Of a stretch of 64,000 bases of DNA, positions 1 through 6,666 are shown piece by piece. The stretch is from the NCBI GenBank assembly GCA_025966315.1, contig JAOPUZ010000075.1, positions 1 through 64,000 of the forward strand. Direction: 5' to 3'. A program made the position numbers and the translations under genes. How positions within the stretch are numbered: the first letter of the stretch is position 1; the number at the start of each line of letters is the position of its first letter. The notes under the pieces were generated by a model that was given only the letters and a program-made list of their open reading frames with translations, searched no databases and was not told the origin of the DNA. The DNA is from Frankiales bacterium (GTDB taxonomy: Bacteria; Actinomycetota; Actinomycetes; Mycobacteriales; Jatrophihabitantaceae).

Positions 1-191
1 GCGCAACGATCCTGGAGTACGTGAACGCCGGCCTGATCGACGAGTTCACGATCGCGCTCTCACCCGTGCTGTTCGGCTCCGGAATCCGCCTGTTCGAGGG
101 CGTGGACGCGGGCCGCGTGGCCCTGGAACCGGTCAGCGCGGAGCCGACGCAGCGGGTGACCCACCTGAGCTACGCAGTCCGGGCGCGGTAA
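1..191 (+). CDS. Dihydrofolate reductase / RibD C-terminal domain protein, 3' end only
   Basis: The reading frame starting at base 3 is open into the window edge and ends with TAA at 189-191, giving 62 C-terminal residues. The residues include LIDEFTIALSPVLFGSGIRL, the typical last strand-turn region of the RibD_C/DHFR-like fold used by NADPH-dependent pteridine or pyrimidine reductases. The start lies outside the window, so length and substrate are unknown. It converges on the broken abiE pair and its stop lies 11 bases from the end of the abiEii remnant. The family call is fairly secure; a specific reductase role is not. Confidence 0.75.
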   Translation, partial: ATILEYVNAGLIDEFTIALSPVLFGSGIRLFEGVDAGRVALEPVSAEPTQRVTHLSYAVRAR

Positions 192-202
192 CTGTCTCGA
201 CC

Positions 203-367
203 TCAGCGTTCCCCCGCCGAGGTCAACAGCGCGGTGAGATCCTCGACGCTCTGAGCGCTCGCTACCCAGAAGTCCTTTTCGACGAAGCCTGCATCTATGC
301 CCAAAGCGTCCGCTGTGGTCACGACGAGTGCCGCGAGGTCGTCGGGCTGATTGCTGAGAGTTCGCAT
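203..367 (-). pseudogene. abiEii toxin remnant (N-terminal stub of a nucleotidyltransferase toxin)
   Basis: The ATG at 367-365 shares its A with the TGA of the upstream antitoxin-like frame (TGATG), the usual coupled layout of AbiEi/AbiEii type IV toxin-antitoxin systems. Residues 10-36 (LAALVVTTADALG, then GFVEKDFWV) match the conserved start of AbiEii, where the VEKD(F/Y)W motif precedes the nucleotidyltransferase core. The frame ends after 54 residues, whereas the family is about 250-320 residues. The GSx10DxD catalytic region is absent. The tail after DFWV does not look like AbiEii, so a deletion apparently joined it to DNA beside the DHFR-like gene. No toxin activity is expected. Confidence 0.7.
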
Positions 368-982
368 CAGGCCAAGGCGACCGTGGAGCGGCCCCGTCGA
401 CGGGTCCGCAGATCGGTGGTTAGGCGCGCGAAGTTTGCCCGAGCCGCAGGGGAGTGCTCGGTCGCGAGTGCCTCGGCGACAGCGCTTGGGCGGACCTTGC
501 CGTCGCGGATGGCGCCCGCGGCTGCTGAGACTAGGACGGGCCAGCCGCCTTCGACGGTGGATTCCCAATCGGCACGCAAGAGTTCGAGAAGCGCGATCTC
601 AAGGTAATACAGTTCTCGGCGGCGCATGTTGTTGCGCTTGGACACCGTCACGCCAGGAACTGAAGTGGGAACCGGGCCAGCGACGGTGAGAGATGGCTTT
701 GCCGGGACCTGGGTAGTGATGCCCAGCGCTCGTGCTGCGCTGTGGCCGGTTGGCCCGACTCCGAGGGTGCCAAGAACCTCGACTGCGATCGCCTCCGATG
801 AGGGACGAGTCATGCCGTACCGGGTTTTGACGCCCTTGAAGTAGAGGCCCTTGCGGACTGCTACGAGATCACCTCGCCGCTTGCCCGCGATGCGGCTGTA
901 CGAGCTGCTGCTCGAGTGCCAGGAAGTCTGTCGACGTGCACGAACGTGCCGGCGGGAACTCCCGAATAACCTGTTTGAGCAT
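367..982 (-). pseudogene. abiEi-like antitoxin, N-terminus frameshifted
   Basis: The C-terminal two thirds is an intact AbiEi/DUF6088-type antitoxin: GDLVAVRKGLYFKG, then GPTGHSAARALGITTQ and a helical tail. The N-terminal winged-helix part is split across frames. MLKQVIREF (ATG at 982) lies in one frame, PAGTFVHVDRLPGTRAA in a second from about 956, and RIAGKRRGDLVAVRKG in a third from about 885. The first break is explained by one missing C at 954-956. A longer open frame starting at 1062 exists but its first 60 residues look non-coding and overlap the oxidoreductase gene. With the toxin also truncated, the pair is best read as a decayed type IV toxin-antitoxin module. Confidence 0.65.
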
Positions 983-1003
983 CTTCTACTTTGCGGCCCA
1001 GGG

Positions 1004-1870
1004 TCAGTTGAGTCGGGCTCGTTGATAGTCGATCGCCGCGAGGTCGTCATGACCGTGCCCATCGGCGATGGTTTGGTCCAGTCGCTGTTGGACGGCGCGT
1101 AGCAACGGGGTCGGCGGCAAGGCCTGATCAGCCAGAGCGAGGTCCTTGCGGGCGAGTTCTACCGCGAACCCGGCCGCATAAGCGTGTTCGTCCATCGCCA
1201 CTGCTTTCTGCAGCGCGTAGGGCATGGCCAGCGGCCCGCCCTCGAGGACTTTGGCGAAGAGCTTGTGGTCGATTCCCAGGGCGTCACATAGCGCTAGGAC
1301 GTCGCTCATAGCGACCGTCGCCGCGGTCATCCAGGCGTTGACCGCGACCTTGATTGCGCTGCCCTCGACGCCGGTGCCGAGGTGCTCCACGGCGGTGCCG
1401 AGTTGTTGCAGTGTCGGTTCGGCCAGGTCGAATGCGTCCTGGCTGCCCGCCACGAGCCAGACCAGCCTGCCGGCGCGAGCAGGCCCGGTGCTGCCCGATA
1501 CCGGGGCATCCAAATAAGCGACCCGGTGCGCACGGGCCAACTCGCCCAACGTTCGGGCACTCGTAGGTCCGATCGTGCTCGCCTGGACCCACACCGTGCC
1601 CGTATCAAGGGCATCGATCGCGGTGTTCATCACGTCCGCGACCGCGTCGCCGTCGCGCAGGAGCGTAAGAACTACGGTCGCGCCCTTGACCGCTTCGGTT
1701 ACCGCAGCGACGGCTGTGACCCCGGGCGAAGCGGCCGCGGCCGCGCGGGCCCGCTCGGGTGTGCGGTTCCACAGTTTCACCTGGTGTTCGGTGTCGCTCA
1801 GCCGAGCGGCGATCGCTGCTCCTAGGGCGCCGGCGCCCAGCACGGCAACCGTCGGCTTAGTCATGCTCAT
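1004..1870 (-). CDS. NAD(P)-dependent oxidoreductase, 3-hydroxyisobutyrate dehydrogenase / 6PGDH-like family
   Basis: 288 residues, the normal length for beta-hydroxyacid dehydrogenases. An N-terminal Rossmann fold begins at about residue 7 with VAVLGAGALGAAIAARL. It is followed by the substrate-loop region AYLDAPVSGSTGPARAG (about residues 138-154), close to the family signature DAPVSGG, and by the conserved Lys region GSAIKVAVNAW at about residue 192, which corresponds to the catalytic Lys of HIBADH. The C-terminal half is all-helical. Two starts are possible (ATG 1870 and ATG 1864); GGGCGGGG upstream favours 1870. It overlaps the preceding hypothetical gene by 14 bases and so probably belongs to the same transcript as the response regulator. 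The substrate cannot be deduced. Confidence 0.85.
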   Translation of the reverse strand: MSMTKPTVAVLGAGALGAAIAARLSDTEHQVKLWNRTPERARAAAAASPGVTAVAAVTEAVKGATVVLTLLRDGDAVADVMNTAIDALDTGTVWVQASTIGPTSARTLGELARAHRVAYLDAPVSGSTGPARAGRLVWLVAGSQDAFDLAEPTLQQLGTAVEHLGTGVEGSAIKVAVNAWMTAATVAMSDVLALCDALGIDHKLFAKVLEGGPLAMPYALQKAVAMDEHAYAAGFAVELARKDLALADQALPPTPLLRAVQQRLDQTIADGHGHDDLAAIDYQRARLN

Positions 1871-2534
1871 GACCCCGCCCGTGTCGCTTCGCGGCGCCCG
1901 GAAACACGGTGGTCCCGGTGCGGCTGGCGCGGGCCGAGCAGCGTGACACTAACTCGGCCGAACGAGTTGAGACGTGGACACGATGTCGATCGTGGCTGGA
2001 CAGGCGGATGGCGCAGTCGGCCGGGATCTGCAACAAAGCTTGGCCGAGATCGCGGTCGAACGCCCCGTTATCCGACGCGTCCTCGTCGCAGACCGCGGCC
2101 AGGATGACCAATTCTCCGTGCGGGACGAGCCGACCGAATGTGGCCAGGCCGTCGTCGGAGTCCGGCAAAGTCACGGGAGGGGTTTCTGGTGTTGAACCGG
2201 CCAGCACGCGCAGCGGCCCGGAAACCACGTCGAGGATAGCCAGTGCCAAAGCCAGCCATCGCGCGTCAGCTACCTCCTGGCCGACGCCGCCGACGATGCG
2301 GATCTCGCAATCGGGAAGACACCCGATGAGTGCAACGGATCGCACGCCTGATCGCTCGCGAGCGGCGGCGACGACCTGCGCAGCCCGGGCCGGCTCGCGG
2401 AAAGCGAAGATTACGACGTTCGTCGAGGTCGAACACATGGGATAAGCGTCGTCCCGAGCGTGGGCGACGTCTTCATAGCCACCGCCAATACCACCCCCCT
2501 GCCAGCTGGAAGGTCGAGATTGCGGTGGGCTCAC
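1857..2534 (-). CDS. Hypothetical protein between response regulator and oxidoreductase
   Basis: The frame starts at a GTG (2534-2532) overlapping the TGA of the upstream response regulator by four bases (GTGA) and runs for 225 residues. The first 32 residues are Gly-rich and unconvincing. An internal ATG at 2438 gives a 193-residue protein starting MCSTSTNVVIFAFREP, which looks more like a folded domain: alternating strands and helices, including VRSVALIGCLPDCEIRIVGG and GELVILAAVCDED. I see no membrane segment, known motif or catalytic signature. Its position between a NarL-type regulator and an oxidoreductase, with overlaps at both ends, argues for a real translated gene. Function unknown. 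Confidence 0.55.
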   Translation of the reverse strand: MSPPQSRPSSWQGGGIGGGYEDVAHARDDAYPMCSTSTNVVIFAFREPARAAQVVAAARERSGVRSVALIGCLPDCEIRIVGGVGQEVADARWLALALAILDVVSGPLRVLAGSTPETPPVTLPDSDDGLATFGRLVPHGELVILAAVCDEDASDNGAFDRDLGQALLQIPADCAIRLSSHDRHRVHVSTRSAELVSRCSARASRTGTTVFPGAAKRHGRGHEHD

Positions 2535-3181
2535 CGTGCTTCGAGGAACCGCAGTACCGCTAGAACCCGGCGATGGGCAGTGTCGCTCGCGGACAGATCG
2601 AGCTTGGTCAGGATGCTGCGGACGTGCTTTTCGACGGTGCCTTCGGTGACGAAGATCTGGCCGGCGATACCGGCGTTGGAGCGGCCCTCGGCCATCAAGG
2701 CCAGGACTTCGCGCTCGCGCTCAGACAGCGCGTCGAGTGGGTCACGTCGCCGTCGCGCTTTAAAGAGCTCCTGCACCAGCGACGGGTCGACTACCGAGGC
2801 ACCGGCAGCTATCCGCTCGACCGTCTCGATGAATTGCGCTACGTCTGTCACTCGACTTTTCAACAAGTAGCCCAGGCGCTCGCCGGCGGCGAGCAACTCC
2901 ATGGCGTGATCCACTTCGACGTGCGCGGACAGCACGATGATCGCCGTGTCTGGCAGTTCCTGGCGGATGATCCGCGCCGCGTCCAAGCCCTCGGTTGCGT
3001 GCGCGGGCGGCATCCGGATGTCGACAATCGCCACATCCGGCCCGGTCGCACGAACCAGCGCGAGCAGTGCGACGGCATCACCGGCCTGGCCAACTACCTC
3101 GAACCCTGAACGGTCGAGCAAGCTGGCCAGGCCCTCACGCAGCAGAACATCGTCGTCCGCGAGCACGATTCGAGTCGGCAT
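2531..3181 (-). CDS. NarL/FixJ-family response regulator (REC + LuxR HTH), copy 1
   Basis: 216 residues. The receiver domain (about 1-120) carries the acidic pocket ADDD at 8-11, phospho-acceptor Asp54 in IVDIRM, switch Ser85 and Lys108. A LuxR-type helix-turn-helix spans about 150-205 with LSEREREVLALMAEG and GTVEKHVRSILTKL. It is about 85% identical, with no length change, to the regulator at 4242-4892. A GATACT hexamer ends six bases before the ATG, suggesting a leaderless mRNA. Genes 2534 and 1870 follow with overlaps, so this regulator heads a three-gene transcript. No histidine kinase is adjacent; the double-GAF kinases at 20 and 23 kb are of the class that normally phosphorylates such regulators, but that pairing is inference. 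Confidence 0.93.
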   Translation of the reverse strand: MPTRIVLADDDVLLREGLASLLDRSGFEVVGQAGDAVALLALVRATGPDVAIVDIRMPPAHATEGLDAARIIRQELPDTAIIVLSAHVEVDHAMELLAAGERLGYLLKSRVTDVAQFIETVERIAAGASVVDPSLVQELFKARRRRDPLDALSEREREVLALMAEGRSNAGIAGQIFVTEGTVEKHVRSILTKLDLSASDTAHRRVLAVLRFLEAR

Positions 3182-3187
3182 CGTATG

Positions 3188-3193
3188 AGTATC
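3188..3193 (-). promoter_or_regulatory. Putative -10 hexamer for a leaderless response-regulator mRNA (copy 1)
   Basis: On the minus strand GATACT (3193-3188) lies six bases before the ATG at 3181. The paralogous regulator has the same GATACT with the same six-base gap before its ATG. A transcription start seven bases after the hexamer would fall on or next to the start codon. No -35 is obvious. Confidence 0.45.
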
Positions 3194-3500
3194 GCCTAGC
3201 TTGCAGTTTGGCCGCGTCGAGCACCGACCTGGGCCCGCAACAGTCGGTGGCGGCGGCCGTCACGTTCACGGCTAACTGGAATCCCGGGATTCCTGCTCAC
3301 CGGTAGTCGGGTTAGGGGCTGGCCGCGAGGATGTGGCCGGACCTGTCCGCGAGACTGGAAGCAGGGTTCGACGGCGCCGAGCAGTTGCCGGCTAACCCAC
3401 GGCTCGGCCGTTTCGAGTCGTCCTACACGCCCGAACTCCCGGATGTCTCGGATGGCGATTTGCCTTCGTTCGTCGAGAATTCCGATAGCGCTTCCGCTAT

Positions 3501-3516
3501 TTCCCACTAGCTGCAA
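3501..3516 (+). promoter_or_regulatory. Shared leader motif TTCCC(A/G)CTAGCTGCAA, copy 1
   Basis: TTCCCACTAGCTGCAA starts 51 bases before the GTG of receiver copy 1. TTCCCGCTAGCTGCAA starts 50 bases before the ATG of receiver copy 2 (4912-4927). The surrounding bases have diverged. It may be a promoter -10 region or a regulator site. Confidence 0.4.
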
Positions 3517-3551
3517 TGCGGGCGGTGCAGCATCCCTGCCATGGTGGTCCA

Positions 3552-3938
3552 GTGTCACTGCGTTACCTGCTAGTCGATGACAATGTCGCCTTCCTAGAGA
3601 CGGCGCGCCTCCTGCTGCGCCAGGAGGGCGTGACGGTGGTAGGCACAGCCACGAACAAGGCCGAAGCCCTCCAGCAAGCCCGTGCGCTCCAGCCGGACGT
3701 CGCCCTCGTCGACATCACCCTCGCCGACGAGAGCGGTTTCGACCTCGCGTGGATGCTGTCCCGAGACAAGCAGAGTTCAGACGTCGACGTCATCCTGATC
3801 TCGGTGCGCGCCGAGACCGACTACGCCGACCTGATCGCCGATAGCCCAGCGGTCGGATTCGTGGCGAAGTCGGACCTGTCGAAAAAAGTGATCGACCGGA
3901 TCCTCGGCCACCCCCCGAACCGATGTCGAAGCCGATGA
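3552..3938 (+). CDS. Stand-alone receiver-domain protein, copy 1
   Basis: 128 residues, a single REC domain with no output domain. It has DD at 9-10, phospho-acceptor Asp54 in LVDITL, and the switch region LISVRAETDY, with Lys in VAKSDL. The GTG at 3552 was chosen because the REC fold starts immediately (SLRYLLVDDN); an ATG 36 bases upstream adds only unstructured sequence. Such single-domain receivers (CheY/DivK-like) act as phosphate sinks or bind partners directly. It is paralogous to 4962-5330 and lies head-to-head with regulator copy 1. The switch Ser of LISV fits Ser/Thr use in REC domains. Confidence 0.9.
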   Translation: MSLRYLLVDDNVAFLETARLLLRQEGVTVVGTATNKAEALQQARALQPDVALVDITLADESGFDLAWMLSRDKQSSDVDVILISVRAETDYADLIADSPAVGFVAKSDLSKKVIDRILGHPPNRCRSR

Positions 3939-4049
3939 CCATGCACCGGCGGGCTGGCGTAGCCGAGGCGAGCGCGGTGCTCCCGATCGCCGAATGCCTG
4001 CGAAGGAACGCGGCTCCTGACTTGCAGCTAGCCGGTATCGGCAACGGTG

Positions 4050-4092
4050 GCTGGCGGGGGAGACCACCGACGATCTAGCTGCGATGTTGTAG
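4050..4092 (+). promoter_or_regulatory. Conserved promoter-like block, copy A
   Basis: GCTGGCGGGG, 17 variable bases, then AGCTGCGATGTTGTAG. The same two blocks with an 18-base gap occur at 25058-25101 upstream of the aldo/keto reductase gene. In both places an SD-bearing ATG follows 26-42 bases later. The spacing fits a promoter recognised by one sigma factor, but I cannot name it. Confidence 0.45.
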
Positions 4093-4229
4093 TTGTTGCG
4101 CTTGTTTCGGAGGTGGAGATGACTACTACCGTGGCGCCTTCGTCGCGCGCATCCCAGCGCCCGCAGCGCATTCGGCCGGCGACTGCGGACCCGGCCGGTG
4201 GCTTGGCCTCGACACTTGCCCAGACGTCC

Positions 4230-4235
4230 GATACT
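4230..4235 (+). promoter_or_regulatory. Putative -10 hexamer for a leaderless response-regulator mRNA (copy 2)
   Basis: GATACT followed by six bases and ATGCCGAC, exactly as upstream of the paralogous regulator on the other strand. Conservation of hexamer and spacing, while the six intervening bases differ, argues that the hexamer itself is functional. Confidence 0.45.
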
Positions 4236-4241
4236 TGTGAA

Positions 4242-4892
4242 ATGCCGACCCGTGTCGTGGTCGCCGATGACGATGTGCTGCTGCGTGCGGGCCTGGCTAG
4301 CTTGCTGGACCGTTCTGGGTTCGAGGTGGTAGGTCAGGCCGGGGACGGGGCGGAACTGCTCGAGCTGGTTCGTACTGCGAGACCCGAGGTTGCGATCGTC
4401 GATATCCGGATGCCACCCACGCATACGACCGAAGGGCTCGATGCGGCGCGGGTCATTCGTCGGGAACTGCCGGACACCGCGATCATCGTGCTGTCCGCGC
4501 ACGTCGAGGTGGACGAGGCGATGGAGCTGCTATCCGGCGGCGAGCGGATGGGCTACCTATTGAAGAGTCGAGTCACAGATGTAGTGCTGTTCCTCGACAC
4601 GGTAGAGCGAATTGCCGCCGGCGCCGCGGTCGTTGATCCGTCGTTGGTGCAGGAGTTGGTCAAGGCGCGACGCCGACGTGATCCGCTGGACGTGCTGTCC
4701 CCGCGGGAGCGTGAGGTACTGGCATTGATGGCCGAGGGTGGGTCGAATGCGGGTATCGCCGGTCAGATTTTTGTCTCCGAAGGCACCGTGGAAAAGCACG
4801 TCCGCAGCATCCTTACCAAGCTGGATCTGCCCGAAAGCGAAACCGGTCATCGACGGGTGCTGGCGGTCTTGCGGTTCCTCGAAGCCCGCTAA
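4242..4892 (+). CDS. NarL/FixJ-family response regulator (REC + LuxR HTH), copy 2
   Basis: 216 residues, co-linear with the regulator at 2531-3181 (about 85% identical by my count). Asp54 (VDIRM), Ser85, Lys108 and the LuxR HTH (LSPREREVLALMAEG, GTVEKHVRSILTKL) are all present. Differences cluster in the surface of the receiver (residues 36-49 and 115-119), which could alter partner choice. The start at 4242 was chosen from paralogy. An alternative ATG at 4119 has a better Shine-Dalgarno and would add 41 Ala/Ser/Pro-rich residues; two start sites from two promoters are possible. Receiver copy 2 follows 69 bases downstream on the same strand. Confidence 0.92.
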   Translation: MPTRVVVADDDVLLRAGLASLLDRSGFEVVGQAGDGAELLELVRTARPEVAIVDIRMPPTHTTEGLDAARVIRRELPDTAIIVLSAHVEVDEAMELLSGGERMGYLLKSRVTDVVLFLDTVERIAAGAAVVDPSLVQELVKARRRRDPLDVLSPREREVLALMAEGGSNAGIAGQIFVSEGTVEKHVRSILTKLDLPESETGHRRVLAVLRFLEAR

Positions 4893-4911
4893 TCGAATTC
4901 GTGCGACACAA

Positions 4912-4927
4912 TTCCCGCTAGCTGCAA
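4912..4927 (+). promoter_or_regulatory. Shared leader motif TTCCC(A/G)CTAGCTGCAA, copy 2
   Basis: Second instance of the motif described for 3501-3516, differing by one base and located just after the stop of regulator copy 2. Its presence suggests the receiver gene has its own promoter as well as possible read-through from the regulator. Confidence 0.4.
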
Positions 4928-4961
4928 GGCGGTGGGCGCCGATCGCTGTCACGATGATCGA

Positions 4962-5330
4962 ATGACATTGCGCTGCCTGCTGGTTGATGACAACGACGCC
5001 TTCCTGGAGGCGGCCAACACTCTTCTGCAGCGAGATGGCGTTGCGGTCGTGGGCGTGGCGTTGAATACCGCTGAAGCGCTGCAGCAGGCCCGCGCGCTCC
5101 GACCGGACGTCATCCTCGTTGACATCGGGCTCGGGGACGAGAGCGGCTTTGACCTGGCTCGAATCCTGGCCGATGATCGTGAACTCGGCGCGGCCAAGGT
5201 GATCATGATGTCGGCCGCCAACGAAACGGACTACACGGACCTGGTCGCCGAAAGCCCGGTCGCCGGATTCTTGGCCAAGTCGGATCTCTCGGCGGACAGC
5301 ATCGCCTGGATACTCAGTCCGACCGCGTGA
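4962..5330 (+). CDS. Stand-alone receiver-domain protein, copy 2
   Basis: 122 residues with the REC motifs DD near residue 8, phospho-acceptor Asp in LVDIGL, MMSAANETDY and a Lys in LAKSDL. It has no output domain. It is closely related to 3552-3938, including the shared segments TAEALQQARAL and DESGFDLA. The upstream element TTCCCGCTAGCTGCAA at 4912-4927 is at the same distance from the start (50 bases) as in copy 1, so the two receiver genes probably share a control signal. The ATG at 4962 gives the standard REC N-terminus MTLRCLLVDDN. It converges on the permease gene. Confidence 0.9.
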   Translation: MTLRCLLVDDNDAFLEAANTLLQRDGVAVVGVALNTAEALQQARALRPDVILVDIGLGDESGFDLARILADDRELGAAKVIMMSAANETDYTDLVAESPVAGFLAKSDLSADSIAWILSPTA

Positions 5331-5369
5331 ACGCCGGGCCACGAGCGCGGGCGGCTTGGCCATCGTCGA

Positions 5370-6659
5370 TCAGAGGTAGTTGATAGCGGTGATGGCCATG
5401 CCGCCGAGCGCGACGAGCCACACGTAGGGAAGCGTCCGGACCATGACCGCCTGCGGGCTCACGCCGGCGTACTGGGCACTCCACACCGTCTGGGTACTCG
5501 TCGGGTCCGCTACGCCGAATACCTGGTTGTAGGTCGCCGTCAGGCCGAGCACGGCCACGGCCGGGTAGATGGACGCCGCGATGAGGACACCGGCGATGCC
5601 GGCGCCGAGCCCGTAGATGTTGAGGGGTCCCCGGTACAGGCACAGCGGGGTCAGCACGGTGAAGATGACCACGAACAGCACAGGGTTTTGCGGGCTGACG
5701 TCCTTCACCAGCGGTTCGAGAGCGCTGATCGCCTTCGGCAGTTTGACCGAAGCCAGCAATATACCGATGGCGATGAACAGCGTGATTGGCGCCGCCGCCG
5801 TCTGGAACGAGCCGTAGAGCGTCCTGAGCAGCCTGGTGTTCATGTCCCGCGGATGCGTGGTCGTGACCAGTGCGTACAGCACGCCGGCGAGCAGCGAAGG
5901 GATGATCGCGAGGCTGAATCCGAGGGCGAGCACGATCGGCACGAGCGGTGAGAGCAGTGAATACCACGGTGCGTCGCCGAGGCGCCGCGATCGCAACGAC
6001 GAGCGCTTCGAAGCTTGCGAAGCCGGATGCAGCGACCAGGCGTGCACGGCTCCCTGACGGCGGGTCTCGATGATCACGAACAAGATCGCGAGCGCAAGGG
6101 CCAGCGGGAAGAGCTTGATCATGAAACCACGGACCGTCGGGATGGGCAGGGACAGCGCGGTGGAGAAGAATTGCCAACTGGGCAACTCGAACGGCAAACC
6201 GGCCGCGATACCCATCAGGATCGTTCCCGCGGCTGTGACCTTGGGGACGCCCACCGCGATCATGGCTGGGATGCCGATGATTCCGGCGAGTACGGCGGCC
6301 GGCGCGGAGCCGGTGACGGTTCCCACCAGGGTCGACACGGCCAGAACGCCGAGAGCGACTATCGTCGGCCGATCGCCACTGAATTCAACGATCTTGCGCA
6401 CCAAGGTGCCGGCGATTCCAGTCTCGTCGAGGATCCGGCCCAACCACGATCCGAGCAAGATTGCGATCATGGTCGAGGCCAGCGAGAAGGACCCCGCCTG
6501 CAACACCGTGTCGAAGACGCTGTTCGTGCCGCTGAGCGGCGATCCGACGACGACTGCAATAACCACCGCAACGATTACGAGCGCGAATGCGGTGGGCACT
6601 GTCTTGGTGAGGATCAGTGCGACCCCGACCAGCATGACGAGCAGGATGACAATTCCCAT
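5370..6659 (-). CDS. Multi-spanning permease (GntP/CitMHS-like ion-transporter superfamily)
   Basis: 429 residues and about 11-12 hydrophobic segments, starting MGIVILLVMLVGVALILT. A central hydrophilic loop (about 210-225) and the paired re-entrant-like stretches TGSAPAAVLAGIIGIPAM and LYRGPLNIYGLGAGIAG resemble carboxylate transporters of the IT superfamily (GntP, CitMHS, DctM types). I cannot choose between these families by eye. It is the last gene of a minus-strand operon; its ATG lies eight bases after the stop of the unknown protein 6667-7308. The context of hydantoinase A and an FAD oxidoreductase suggests uptake or export of an organic acid or cyclic amide handled by those enzymes. 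Confidence 0.75.
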   Translation of the reverse strand: MGIVILLVMLVGVALILTKTVPTAFALVIVAVVIAVVVGSPLSGTNSVFDTVLQAGSFSLASTMIAILLGSWLGRILDETGIAGTLVRKIVEFSGDRPTIVALGVLAVSTLVGTVTGSAPAAVLAGIIGIPAMIAVGVPKVTAAGTILMGIAAGLPFELPSWQFFSTALSLPIPTVRGFMIKLFPLALALAILFVIIETRRQGAVHAWSLHPASQASKRSSLRSRRLGDAPWYSLLSPLVPIVLALGFSLAIIPSLLAGVLYALVTTTHPRDMNTRLLRTLYGSFQTAAAPITLFIAIGILLASVKLPKAISALEPLVKDVSPQNPVLFVVIFTVLTPLCLYRGPLNIYGLGAGIAGVLIAASIYPAVAVLGLTATYNQVFGVADPTSTQTVWSAQYAGVSPQAVMVRTLPYVWLVALGGMAITAINYL

Positions 6660-6666
6660 GACGGCC

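Larger units (their letters stand above)
3182..3551. other. Divergent intergenic region between regulator copy 1 and receiver copy 1
   Basis: 370 bases. The left end carries the GATACT element of the minus-strand regulator. TTCCCACTAGCTGCAA at 3501-3516 is shared with the leader of the second receiver gene. A short frame at 3331-3510 (59 residues, MWPDLSARLEAG...) is open, but it has weaker GC third-position bias than neighbouring genes and no spaced ribosome-binding site, so I do not call it a gene. Confidence 0.4.
3939..4241. other. Intergenic region with promoter-like block shared with the aldo/keto reductase gene
   Basis: About 300 bases between receiver copy 1 and regulator copy 2. It holds GCTGGCGGGG (4050-4059) and AGCTGCGATGTTGTAG (4077-4092), which recur with nearly the same spacing at 25 kb. 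It also holds an alternative ATG at 4119 with a GGAGG six bases upstream, which would add 41 residues to the regulator. GATACT at 4230-4235 stands six bases before the ATG at 4242. Confidence 0.4.
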
